Shown: positions 1-6,368, numbered from the stretch's first letter. The stretch is 13,593 nt of DNA from Candidatus Roizmanbacteria bacterium UBA6242 (GCA_002440905.1 DJWA01000012.1:1-13593), one strand, 5' to 3'. The notes: generated from the sequence alone by a model not told the origin. Program-made: numbers and translations.

Positions 1-170
1 ATTAGTATATATGCTTCCAACTATGGGCAAAAATAAGCTATGTATTTTTAATAACAAATCAGTTCAATAGTATTTGCTATTATTTTCCCCAGATAGTCAA
101 AAGCGGGGATAAGTGTCTCCACTGCTATTATGGTATTTGGAAGTCGACCCCTGGTTGCTATTAACCTTAT
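1..170. other. left-edge intergenic stretch, no gene recognised
   Basis: I see no convincing coding region or RNA gene here. The stretch lies downstream of the comF-like gene, which is read leftward. A short inverted repeat, TCCCC (88-92) with GGGGA (105-110 region), could form a weak hairpin past the comF stop. It lacks a clean T-tract on the minus strand, so I do not call it a terminator. AATAG/CTATT around 66-80 is another weak inverted repeat. Anything left of the window is unknown. Confidence 0.4.
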
Positions 171-854
171 TTAACGAGACAGGCTTAGGGTATATATTTC
201 TCCAGCCCCATGCGATTTGAGAATGCGGGATGCCTCATATACAGTTGCTCCGGTAGTGACGACGTCATCAACGATGATTATTTTCTTATCTCTTATCCTA
301 ACGCCAGGCCTCAAACCAAATACTCCACGGATGTTTTTGTAGCGTTCACGTCTTGATTTGAGCTCCGCCTGTGGTGTGACGTTGTTTTTGCGCGTCAAAT
401 AATTAGCTGTCTTAAGCCCCAAAACCGAGGAAAAAAACTTGGCCAGTATCAAAGCCTGGTTGAATCCTCTTGTATTAAGCTTAGAAGTGGAAAGTGGTAT
501 GGGTTGGATCAGGGCTCCTGAGAAGACCTTTTTAAACTTAAGGAGCCCTTCCAGGTGTTCGGGTGTTATATTATTTAACAGTTCGTCAAGTATTCCGCGG
601 GCCAGACGGTATTTGACGTTTTTGACGATTTTCTTCATAAACGGGTTATATTCGAAAATCGAGACCGTGGCAACGATGTTCAACCTTTGTAGACACCCGG
701 GGTGGGTTAGACTGTCGCCGCTTACTTTTCCACACCACAGACATACCCCTCTTATGATTGGGGTTATTTTCTTGAAACACTTCGGACATATGTAAGCTCC
801 AATGAAGCCGCATCCGACGCAAAACTTGGGATAGAGTAAGTCCTTAAGACTCAT
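171..854 (-). CDS. comF: ComF-family phosphoribosyltransferase-like protein
   Basis: This encodes 227 residues when started at the ATG at 852-854. The N-terminus has a cysteine-rich zinc-ribbon region: LLYPKFCVGCG, then CPKC, then CLWCG and a further Cys (Cys at about 12, 15, 23, 26, 38, 41 and 54). The C-terminal half is a type I PRTase domain with the phosphoribosyl-pyrophosphate loop IIIVDDVVTTGAT at about 192-203 and the RGFNQA motif typical of ComF/GntX proteins. ComF relatives are needed for DNA uptake during natural transformation in several bacteria, but the reaction is not well defined. An in-frame ATG 20 codons upstream (914) exists. I prefer 854 because family members begin just before the first CxxC and because an extended -10 box (867-875) lies between the two starts. 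The gene is divergent from nrdR. Family assignment is firm; the competence role is inferred. Confidence 0.88.
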   Translation of the reverse strand: MSLKDLLYPKFCVGCGFIGAYICPKCFKKITPIIRGVCLWCGKVSGDSLTHPGCLQRLNIVATVSIFEYNPFMKKIVKNVKYRLARGILDELLNNITPEHLEGLLKFKKVFSGALIQPIPLSTSKLNTRGFNQALILAKFFSSVLGLKTANYLTRKNNVTPQAELKSRRERYKNIRGVFGLRPGVRIRDKKIIIVDDVVTTGATVYEASRILKSHGAGEIYTLSLSR

Positions 855-866
855 AGCCTTTATACC

Positions 867-875
867 ACTATAGCA
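867..875 (-). promoter_or_regulatory. extended -10 box for comF-like gene
   Basis: On the minus strand the sequence reads TGCTATAGT, an extended -10 element (TGn plus a 5/6 match to TATAAT). It ends 12 nt before the chosen comF ATG, so transcription would start about 5 nt upstream of that codon. I see no clear -35 box. Its position argues against the longer comF start at 914. Confidence 0.4.
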
Positions 876-960
876 GGATTTTTCACCTACTTTTGTACAC
901 AAATTTAAAGGCATATTGTAATAAATTTATCGAAAAAAATATTTTGAGGCTAAAATGAAA

Positions 961-977
961 ATCAGAAAAAATCTGAT
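961..977. repeat. small palindrome in the comF/nrdR divergent region
   Basis: ATCAGA (961-966) and TCTGAT (972-977) form a perfect 6-bp inverted repeat around an A-rich 5-nt loop. It lies between the divergent comF-like and nrdR genes and is followed by ATATAGTT (976-983), a motif that recurs at the nrdJ start. It could be an operator or a minor hairpin. The function is unknown. The rest of the 855-1063 gap is AT-rich; it shows no cobalamin-riboswitch signature. Confidence 0.35.
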
Positions 978-1063
978 ATAGTTTTTATATATTTTGACCT
1001 CTTGAAAACCCACGAGTTGTGTTATAAATTTTTAAAGTACACTAGATAAAGGAATTGTAAATT

Positions 1064-1510
1064 ATGCACTGTGTTTTCTGTTCACATTCCGACACCGAGG
1101 TCATAGAGACCAGAATTTCGGACGACGGAGGGGTAGTCCGCCGACGCCGGTCGTGCTCAAAATGTAGTAAAAGGTTCACGACATACGAGAGGGTCGAGGA
1201 ACTGCCGATCCTGGTTGTAAAAAGGGATGGCCGTCGTGAACGGTTCGACCGCGAAAAGTTGCGGGGCGGACTTTTGAAATGTACGGAAAAGACGGTGGTT
1301 TCGGCAGCCCAGGTTGAAGACATAATCGGCAAGGTTGAAAGCGAGTTGAAACAAAAGGACACAACGGAAGTAGAAAGTAGTACAATAGGAAACCTGAGCG
1401 CACGCCATCTGAAAAAAATCGACAAGGTAGCCTACATAAGATTCGCTTCGGTTTTCAGAAGATTTGTTGACTTGGAGGATTTTGAGAAGGAATTGAAGAA
1501 GTTGTCTTAA
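1064..1510 (+). CDS. nrdR: transcriptional repressor NrdR
   Basis: This is a 148-residue protein, the usual NrdR length. The N-terminal zinc ribbon has CVFC (Cys3, Cys6) and CSKC (Cys31, Cys34), followed by KRFTTYERVEE. The rest is an ATP-cone domain starting around ILVVKRDGRRERFDREKL (about 49-66). NrdR senses ATP/dATP through the cone and represses ribonucleotide reductase genes by binding NrdR boxes. Its position directly upstream of nrdJ (28-nt gap) fits this role. A weak AAAGGA lies 11 nt upstream of the ATG and is one of very few Shine-Dalgarno-like sequences in the window. A possible promoter is TTGAAA (1002-1007) with TATAAA (1023-1028), but the spacer is short at 15 nt. Identification is very secure. 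Confidence 0.96.
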   Translation: MHCVFCSHSDTEVIETRISDDGGVVRRRRSCSKCSKRFTTYERVEELPILVVKRDGRRERFDREKLRGGLLKCTEKTVVSAAQVEDIIGKVESELKQKDTTEVESSTIGNLSARHLKKIDKVAYIRFASVFRRFVDLEDFEKELKKLS

Positions 1511-1526
1511 ATTATCAAATTATTAA

Positions 1527-1532
1527 TATAGT
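1527..1532 (+). promoter_or_regulatory. -10 box of nrdJ, leaderless spacing
   Basis: TATAGT (5/6 to TATAAT) lies exactly 6 nt upstream of the nrdJ ATG, so a transcript started here would begin at or next to the start codon. TTGTCT at 1502-1507 is a possible -35 with a long 19-nt spacer. The surrounding ATATAGTT (1526-1533) is shared with 976-983 upstream of nrdR and could belong to a common operator. Confidence 0.45.
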
Positions 1533-1538
1533 TCTACT

Positions 1539-3926
1539 ATGAAACTGACAGGGATAGCGGAAAAAGTCTTCTTGGATAGGTATTCGTTAAAAGATAAAAA
1601 AGGGATTCCAATGGAGAAAAAGCCAGAGGAAATGTGGGGAAGATTGGCTAAGGCCGTGTCGGCCGTTGAAAAGAAAACCAAACAAAAGAAATGGGAAAAA
1701 GACTTCTATTCTATATTGAAAGACTTTAAATATGTCCCCGGAGGCCGCATACTGTCGGGCGCCGGAACCGGATTTGCCGTTTCCTTCTATAATTGCTTCG
1801 TCATTCCGTCACCTCAAGATTCCCGCGGCGGGATTCTTGAAACCTTGAGGCAGATGGTCGAGATCATGGCTCGCGGAGGTGGGGTTGGAATCAACCTGTC
1901 ATCCTTAAGGCCTCGCGGAGAGCGCGTCAACAAAGTAAATGGTTTTTCATCGGGTCCCTGTAATTGGGCGGAACTCTTTTCCGTTGCTACAAAAGACATT
2001 ATTCAGCAAGGCGGCACAAGACGTGGCGCCTTGATGCTTATGCTTTGGGACTGGCATCCTGATATCGAAGAATTCATTACCGTCAAGCAGGACCTCCATC
2101 GCATAAACGGTGCAAATCTCTCGCTTAACGTTTCCGATTCCTTTATGGACGCAGTGGAAAAGGATGCCGATTGGCCATTGTTATTCCCGGACACCAAAGA
2201 CCCGGAATATGACGCCAAATGGACGGGCGATATTGAAGCCTGGAAAAAAATGGGTAAGAAGATTATCGTCCATAAAATTGTCAAGGCAAGAAAGATCTGG
2301 GATCTTATCGCCGAGGCGGCCTGGAAATCTGCCGAGCCCGGAGTTGTCTTTATGGAGAGATACAACAAAATGTACAACAACTATTACTGGAACAAGATCA
2401 TCGCCGTCAATCCCTGTGGCGAGGAAGGACTACCCGCTTGGGGCGTCTGTAACCTGGGTTCAATCAACCTATCGGCGCTTGTCAGAGGCGGGGATATCGA
2501 TAAGCAAGGCACATTTGACTTTGCCGCCCTCAAAAAGATCGTGTCCATTGCCGTCAGATTCCAGGACAACGTTGTAGATATGGATCCTTATGTATTCCCA
2601 GGCATCAGAAAAACTCAACTTGAGGGAGAGCGAAGAATCGGATTGGGGACAATGGGCCTAGGTGACACTCTCATAAAGCTTCATATGCGTTACGGGTCGT
2701 CCGAATCGTTGGAATTTATAGACAAGGTATACAAATTGATCAAAGACGAAGCCTATAAGGCCTCGTCGCTTTACGCCAAGGAAAAAGGCAGCTTTTCCAA
2801 ATTCAACGCCAAGCTATATCTTGACGGAAAGTTTGTGAGCCAGGTCTCAGAAGAAGCCAAGAAATCAATCAAAAAAAACGGGATAAGGAATTCGCTCCTC
2901 CTAATGCAGGCTCCAACCGGGTCAACTTCCCTTATGGCTGGTACAACTTCGGGAATAGAGCCGGTTTACGAGTTTGAATTTATGAGACACGACCGCTTGG
3001 GCGATCACGTCATCCGCCACCATCTTTATGAAGCCTGGTTTAAAAAACACGAAAAGGAGATAAAGGACGGCAAGGTCCAAAGACCAGACTGGTTTGTGTC
3101 GGCCAATGACCTGACTCCTGAAGACCACGTCAGGGTACAGGCGGCCATCCAAAAACATGTCGATGCGTCAATATCAAAAACAGTCAATGCTCCCAAGACC
3201 CATACAGTCGAGGACGTCAAAAGACTTTACACCTTAGCCTACAAGTTAGGCTGCAAGGGGATCGCTTACATGAGGGACGGTTCGCGCCCGGGAGTTCTGG
3301 AACGCAAGGAAGAGAAAAAAGAAGAGGTCAAGGAAGTTGTCCAGGCGCCTTCTTACACGATAAAACCCCGACCAATGGTTGTTCGGGGAGCAACGTATAA
3401 AATTCAGACTCCGGTTGGGATGGCTTTCATTACCTTAAACACCAACGGAGGCGATCCGCCAGAGCCATTGGAAATGTTCATTACCGTCGGCAAGGCTGGA
3501 ACAGATGTTTATGCCATGGCCGAAGGATTGGGGAGAATGATATCTGTTGCCTTGAGGTTCTCATCCCATCTACCGGTTGCCGAGCGTGTCCACGAAATCA
3601 TTGACCAACTTCGAGGAATAGGTGGAGCCCGTTCCAGCGGATTTGGAAAGGATAGGATAAGAAGCCTGCCCGATGCTGTCGCTAAGGTATTATCTATGCA
3701 TTACGGTTTAAACGGCGAAGCAAAGCAGTATAACGGAAACGGGGTTGCTCATAATGAACCCGAAAAACGCCCCGAACCCAAGCTTGTAGCTTCCCAGCCG
3801 AGCTTGATTCAACCGGCCGTTGCCAAGTCAACCTCGTTTGATATCTGCCCCTCCTGCGGAGAGGCATCCTTAGTCCACGAGGAAGGCTGCAAGAAGTGCT
3901 ACGGATGCGGATATTCCGAATGTTGA
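1539..3926 (+). CDS. nrdJ: adenosylcobalamin-dependent (class II) ribonucleoside-diphosphate reductase
   Basis: This 795-residue protein makes deoxyribonucleotides from ribonucleotides, using adenosylcobalamin to generate the catalytic thiyl radical. Visible features are PGGRILSGAG (about 67-76); Cys86 in YNCF, the first redox cysteine; GGGVGINLSSLRPRG (113-127); the active-site NPCGE with Asn291, Cys293 (thiyl) and Glu295; the partner redox Cys304 in CNLGSINL; and the phosphate-binding PTGSTS (459-464). A linker near 590-610 leads to a TSCPD-type domain (about 615-722). The C-terminus has CPSCG (Cys770, 773) and four further Cys (784, 787, 790, 795), as in the zinc-ribbon/redox tail of class II enzymes. 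There is no intein and no frameshift. It sits between nrdR and the adenosyltransferase gene that would supply its cofactor. Identification is very secure. Confidence 0.97.
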   Translation: MKLTGIAEKVFLDRYSLKDKKGIPMEKKPEEMWGRLAKAVSAVEKKTKQKKWEKDFYSILKDFKYVPGGRILSGAGTGFAVSFYNCFVIPSPQDSRGGILETLRQMVEIMARGGGVGINLSSLRPRGERVNKVNGFSSGPCNWAELFSVATKDIIQQGGTRRGALMLMLWDWHPDIEEFITVKQDLHRINGANLSLNVSDSFMDAVEKDADWPLLFPDTKDPEYDAKWTGDIEAWKKMGKKIIVHKIVKARKIWDLIAEAAWKSAEPGVVFMERYNKMYNNYYWNKIIAVNPCGEEGLPAWGVCNLGSINLSALVRGGDIDKQGTFDFAALKKIVSIAVRFQDNVVDMDPYVFPGIRKTQLEGERRIGLGTMGLGDTLIKLHMRYGSSESLEFIDKVYKLIKDEAYKASSLYAKEKGSFSKFNAKLYLDGKFVSQVSEEAKKSIKKNGIRNSLLLMQAPTGSTSLMAGTTSGIEPVYEFEFMRHDRLGDHVIRHHLYEAWFKKHEKEIKDGKVQRPDWFVSANDLTPEDHVRVQAAIQKHVDASISKTVNAPKTHTVEDVKRLYTLAYKLGCKGIAYMRDGSRPGVLERKEEKKEEVKEVVQAPSYTIKPRPMVVRGATYKIQTPVGMAFITLNTNGGDPPEPLEMFITVGKAGTDVYAMAEGLGRMISVALRFSSHLPVAERVHEIIDQLRGIGGARSSGFGKDRIRSLPDAVAKVLSMHYGLNGEAKQYNGNGVAHNEPEKRPEPKLVASQPSLIQPAVAKSTSFDICPSCGEASLVHEEGCKKCYGCGYSEC

Positions 3927-3933
3927 GAAGCTT

Positions 3934-4440
3934 ATGCCAATATATACAAAAACCGGGGACGGCGGAATGACTTCCCTTTATGGTGGAAAGAGGGTTCTGA
4001 AGTCAGATAGCCTCGTTGAGGCATATGGGACAGTCGACGAACTCTCGAGCTTTATGGGGTTGACTGTGTCAAAAATCAGAAGCACCAAAGATCGCAGCTT
4101 TTTAATCTCCATACAGAAAGACCTCTACCTGATAATGGCCAGTCTATCCGGGACAAATACAGATCTTACTTTCCTTGATCCCAGAATAATGGAGTTTGAA
4201 AGGGCTATTGACCAATACGACAAAAAACTACCGAAGCTTACGAAGTTTATTATTCCGGGAGGAAACGAGGTGTCGGCGCTTTTCCAGGTATTACGGGTAT
4301 TAACAAGGCGGGCTGAAAGAAAAACGGTCGCACTTGATGACGGCCGGTATCTCCTACCAATAAAATATCTAAACCGACTTTCCGACCTGTTTTTCACCAT
4401 GGCCAGATCTTACAACCGCAATCGGGAAATTGTTCTATAA
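3934..4440 (+). CDS. pduO: PduO-type ATP:cob(I)alamin adenosyltransferase
   Basis: This 168-residue protein transfers the 5'-deoxyadenosyl group of ATP to cob(I)alamin, making the cofactor NrdJ needs. The N-terminal ATP-binding signature YTKTGDGGMTSLYGGKRV (about 4-21) is intact. So are VDELSSF (34-40) and the C-terminal RRAER (125-129) and YLNRLSDLFFTMAR (145-158) motifs that form the trimer active site. Length fits the PduO/MMAB family (human MMAB homologues) rather than the unrelated CobA/BtuR family. The gene starts 7 nt after the nrdJ stop, without a clear Shine-Dalgarno sequence, and is probably co-transcribed with nrdJ. The gene order argues that imported corrinoid is adenosylated for the reductase. 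Confidence 0.94.
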   Translation: MPIYTKTGDGGMTSLYGGKRVLKSDSLVEAYGTVDELSSFMGLTVSKIRSTKDRSFLISIQKDLYLIMASLSGTNTDLTFLDPRIMEFERAIDQYDKKLPKLTKFIIPGGNEVSALFQVLRVLTRRAERKTVALDDGRYLLPIKYLNRLSDLFFTMARSYNRNREIVL

Positions 4441-4441
4441 T
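4436..4441 (+). promoter_or_regulatory. possible internal promoter (-10) at the pduO stop
   Basis: TATAAT overlaps the adenosyltransferase stop codon and ends 9 nt before the ATG of the DUF4430 gene. It is a perfect -10 hexamer at near-leaderless spacing. I see no -35 box, and chance formation by the TAA stop is possible, so confidence is modest. Confidence 0.35.
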
Positions 4442-4450
4442 GAAACACTC

Positions 4451-4837
4451 ATGAAAAAAATATTGTTGGTTATCATACTTGCTGCGCTTGTTTTTGCCGG
4501 GTTGTCTTATATCAGCAAAGATAACGGAAAGATAACCGGGGAGGCGACCTCGGCTAGGACTATCCCGGTTGAGATGAAGATTCAGAACGGACAAACATTG
4601 AAATCCAACGTAAGTGCAGGTCTGACGGCTCTTGAATATCTTGAAACCCAAGTCAAGGTTAAGACAAAAGGGGAAGGTGTAAACGCTTATGTAGTCGCTA
4701 TAGGCGACCTTGAGGTTAATGCCGATAAAAATGAGTTCTGGTCATTTTACATAAATGGTAAAATGGCAGAGGTCGGCGCCGGTAGTTACAAATTGATGCC
4801 CAACGATAAAATAGAATGGAAAATAGAAAACTTTTAA
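4451..4837 (+). CDS. membrane-anchored DUF4430 (transcobalamin-like) protein
   Basis: This is a 128-residue protein. Residues about 2-21 form a hydrophobic N-terminal segment preceded by two lysines, with no lipobox Cys, so it is likely a single-helix anchor or signal peptide with the rest outside the cell. The C-terminal part has the DUF4430 pattern: TALEYLE, then FWSFYINGKMAEVGAGSY and the LMPNDKIEW ending. DUF4430 is related to the C-terminal domain of animal transcobalamin and intrinsic factor, which cap bound cobalamin. Its position between a cobalamin adenosyltransferase and a membrane transport-like protein suggests it captures corrinoid at the surface. That role is inferred, since DUF4430 also occurs in other contexts. 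An in-frame TTG at 4430 would extend it by 7 codons; the ATG is preferred. Confidence 0.8.
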   Translation: MKKILLVIILAALVFAGLSYISKDNGKITGEATSARTIPVEMKIQNGQTLKSNVSAGLTALEYLETQVKVKTKGEGVNAYVVAIGDLEVNADKNEFWSFYINGKMAEVGAGSYKLMPNDKIEWKIENF

Positions 4838-5346
4838 AAAAGGTCTTACCCTATCTGGTTATTGTCGTTTTGGCGGCCATCGCTCGAATAATTCCCCATG
4901 CGCCTAATTTTGCTCCGATTGCAGGACTAGCCATCTTTACCGGATACCATTTCAAGAACAGATATACCTGGGCTGTACCCATCGCTGCCATGGTGGTATC
5001 GGACTTCATAATTGGTTTTCATTCAACCGTTCCGTTCGTTTATGCGAGCTTTATAGTCATGTCTCTCATCGGCACATATATGAAAAGTAAAAATGCTTCG
5101 TCATTAATTTTTGTAAGTATGGTGTCGTCGGTGTTGTTTTTCCTGGTAACCAATTTCGGCGTATGGGCCGTCGGCTCGATGTATGTCAAAAACATGAGCG
5201 GACTTTTACAGTCATACACCATGGGTCTTCCATTTTTTAGGAACACGGTACTAGGCGATCTTTTTTATACTTTCTCATTTTTCTACGGCTTCGAATACTT
5301 ACGGCTCCTAGCCGATAGGAAAAACCTTTTGGGTAAGCCCGCTTAA
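4816..5346 (+). CDS. DUF6580-family putative transport protein (candidate cobalamin importer)
   Basis: This encodes a 176-residue hydrophobic protein with about five or six membrane helices. Recognisable segments are APNFAPIAGLAIFTG, a second helix ending VVSDFIIGFHS, VTNFGVWAVG and the LPFFRNTVLGDLFYT stretch near the C-terminus. I recognise these as the DUF6580 pattern, a putative transport family with the size and helix number of ECF-type substrate-binding (S) components. The gene overlaps the DUF4430 gene by 22 nt, so the two are translationally linked. Placed after nrdJ and the adenosyltransferase, it is a good candidate for corrinoid uptake. No EcfA/EcfT or BtuCD genes are in the window, so the energy source is open. 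Family call moderate to good; substrate inferred. Confidence 0.72.
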   Translation: MENRKLLKKVLPYLVIVVLAAIARIIPHAPNFAPIAGLAIFTGYHFKNRYTWAVPIAAMVVSDFIIGFHSTVPFVYASFIVMSLIGTYMKSKNASSLIFVSMVSSVLFFLVTNFGVWAVGSMYVKNMSGLLQSYTMGLPFFRNTVLGDLFYTFSFFYGFEYLRLLADRKNLLGKPA

Positions 5347-5360
5347 AGGTTGAAATCGGT

Positions 5361-5366
5361 TATAAT
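5361..5366 (+). promoter_or_regulatory. -10 box of the gene at 5373, leaderless spacing
   Basis: A perfect TATAAT lies exactly 6 nt upstream of the ATG at 5373. No convincing -35 is visible. The gene begins 26 nt after the preceding stop, and the box indicates it has its own transcript. Confidence 0.55.
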
Positions 5367-5372
5367 GATTTT

Positions 5373-5792
5373 ATGGCTAACAATTTCACTGCGATTACCG
5401 ATTTACTGAAAAAAAACAATAAAAATCAACCGGTCGGTTCGGTATCACATTCCAAAGAAGCCGAACCCGGCGCCGATTTTTCCCAGATAAAGGAGGTTGT
5501 CGAACACGAACCCGAGGTCGAAGTCGAGAAATTTGTGACCCCGCGCGCCGAGTCGATAGAGCTCCCCCCGGATCTTAAAAAACTCGGACTTCAACCCGCC
5601 TCAACCACCCAGTTTCCGACGCTTCAGAATGTTAAATTGCCGATAAGCGACGAAAAGGTCGTCGTCGGTATGCATGCTCCGGTAACTTCATCAATTCGTT
5701 GGCTGGCAACTTTTGCCGTATATCTTTTGGCAAGAGCTCATCTCGGTTTGAAGGTAGTTAAAGGAAAAGTTGTTAGAGTGATGAAGACTTAA
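5373..5792 (+). CDS. hypothetical protein, acidic linker plus conserved-looking C-terminus
   Basis: This is a 139-residue protein I cannot assign to a named family. Residues about 1-60 are hydrophilic and rich in Glu, Lys and Pro (KEAEPGADFSQIKEVVEHEP), so probably flexible. The middle has IELPPDLKKLGLQPAS, then a more ordered block, LPISDEKVVVGMHAPV. The end is SSIRWLATFAVYLLARAHLGL followed by a basic tail (VVKGKVVRVMKT). The latter may be an amphipathic or membrane-associated helix. The overall shape resembles short hypothetical proteins of Microgenomates genomes. The start is fixed by the TATAAT box 6 nt upstream. The stop overlaps the stop of the convergent thioredoxin gene in a shared TTAA. 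Function unknown. Confidence 0.75.
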   Translation: MANNFTAITDLLKKNNKNQPVGSVSHSKEAEPGADFSQIKEVVEHEPEVEVEKFVTPRAESIELPPDLKKLGLQPASTTQFPTLQNVKLPISDEKVVVGMHAPVTSSIRWLATFAVYLLARAHLGLKVVKGKVVRVMKT

Positions 5793-6106
5793 GCTACTTT
5801 TTTTATCTCGGCGACAAATCCCTCTTTGCCCATAGCTCCGACGAACTGGTTGACGGGAGTTCCGTCCTTGAAGATTACGAAGGTTGGGATAGAGAAAACA
5901 GAATAGTTTTGAGCCAATTCCGGATTTTCGTCGACATTGATTTTTATGAATTTTATGTCTTTCATCTCTTCCGCAAGCTCTGAGATTATGGGGCCGGTCA
6001 CTTTGCAAGGTCCACACCATTCGGCATAGAAATCAACAAAGACCTTACCCTTGTGATCGAGGACTTCCGCCTTGAAATTATCTTTGTTTGCAGTTGTTAA
6101 TGCCAT
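5789..6106 (-). CDS. trxA: thioredoxin
   Basis: This is a 105-residue classical thioredoxin with the active site WCGPC (Trp30, Cys31, Cys34), the preceding FVDFYAE strand and the cis-proline motif SIPTFVIF (Pro74). The length matches single-domain thioredoxins, and no signal peptide is visible, so it is cytoplasmic. It reduces disulfides, including those of ribonucleotide reductases, and therefore could recycle the NrdJ C-terminal cysteines encoded just upstream. That pairing is inferred from proximity. The chosen ATG (6104-6106) matches family starts; a 13-codon upstream extension begins at a non-ATG codon and lacks homology. The gene is convergent with the hypothetical gene at 5373, sharing stop bases. 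Confidence 0.95.
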   Translation of the reverse strand: MALTTANKDNFKAEVLDHKGKVFVDFYAEWCGPCKVTGPIISELAEEMKDIKFIKINVDENPELAQNYSVFSIPTFVIFKDGTPVNQFVGAMGKEGFVAEIKKVA

Positions 6107-6116
6107 AGCAGAGTAA

Positions 6117-6145
6117 ATATTAAAACAAATATTTTTTAATTGCAA
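6117..6145 (-). promoter_or_regulatory. promoter of trxA
   Basis: On the minus strand TTGCAA (6140-6145) and TAATAT (6117-6122) are separated by exactly 17 nt. The -10 ends 10 nt before the trxA ATG, giving an expected leader of only a few bases. No Shine-Dalgarno sequence is present. Confidence 0.5.
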
Positions 6146-6172
6146 CCAGAAAAATTAGACCGTTTTTTTATT

Positions 6173-6226
6173 CCTTTGAAACGCCCTTTTTAATTTTTTT
6201 AGATTTTGGTTCAAAGGTTGAAGGGC
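6173..6226. repeat. two interleaved inverted repeats (pseudoknot-capable)
   Basis: CCTTTGAA (6173-6180) is complementary to TTCAAAGG (6210-6217), and GCCCTT (6183-6188) to AAGGGC (6221-6226). The arms alternate A-B-A'-B', the order that allows an H-type pseudoknot in RNA. The region is very AT-rich and lies between the divergent trxA and TrbC-like genes. It may be a structured leader, a small RNA or a regulatory site. No known family is recognised. Confidence 0.45.
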
Positions 6227-6282
6227 CTAATTAATACGAGTTTTTTTACAATAAAAAGATTTTTTTAGACGAGATTTTAGCG

Positions 6283-6325
6283 GATTTGGCGTTAAAGCCA
6301 AATCGGTCATATTCCGAACGGGAAT
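6283..6325. repeat. two successive hairpins upstream of the TrbC-like genes
   Basis: GATTTGGC (6283-6290) and GCCAAATC (6297-6304) form a perfect 8-bp stem with a 6-nt loop. Immediately after it ATTCC (6311-6315) pairs with GGAAT (6321-6325) around a 5-nt loop, followed by TTTT. On the plus strand the pair resembles the end of a small transcript. It lies just upstream of the promoter at 6334. No open reading frame fits 6147-6326. Confidence 0.45.
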
Positions 6326-6333
6326 TTTGCTTA

Positions 6334-6362
6334 TTGACAAGGTAAAAAAAATTAACTATTAT
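6334..6362 (+). promoter_or_regulatory. strong sigma70-type promoter, leaderless spacing
   Basis: Perfect TTGACA (6334-6339), a 17-nt spacer and TATTAT (6357-6362, 5/6 to consensus) form the best promoter in the window. The -10 ends exactly 6 nt before the ATG at 6369, so the transcript should start at or next to that codon. It also rules against the alternative TTG start at 6327, which lies upstream of the -35 box. Confidence 0.75.
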
Positions 6363-6368
6363 TTGGGT

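Noticed and set aside
171..914. Longer comF start at 914
   Set aside because: The 20 extra residues do not look like the family N-terminus, no promoter or Shine-Dalgarno sequence precedes that codon, and an extended -10 box lies between the two starts.
915..1063. Cobalamin riboswitch upstream of nrdR/nrdJ
   Set aside because: The gap is about 150 nt, AT-rich, and has no B12-box-like core or multi-helix GC-rich structure. The 28-nt gap before nrdJ is too short for one.
2110..2577. 155-codon plus-strand frame inside nrdJ
   Set aside because: It lies in another frame of a well-conserved gene and its composition (many Arg, Pro, Ser, Trp) is that of an out-of-frame translation.
1539..3926. Intein in nrdJ
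   Set aside because: Ribonucleotide reductases often carry inteins, but the active-site blocks are continuous, the length (795) is normal, and no splicing-block residues are seen.
6327..6368. TTG start at 6327 for the first TrbC-like gene
   Set aside because: It lies upstream of the TTGACA/TATTAT promoter (6334-6362), so such a start could not be on the main transcript.
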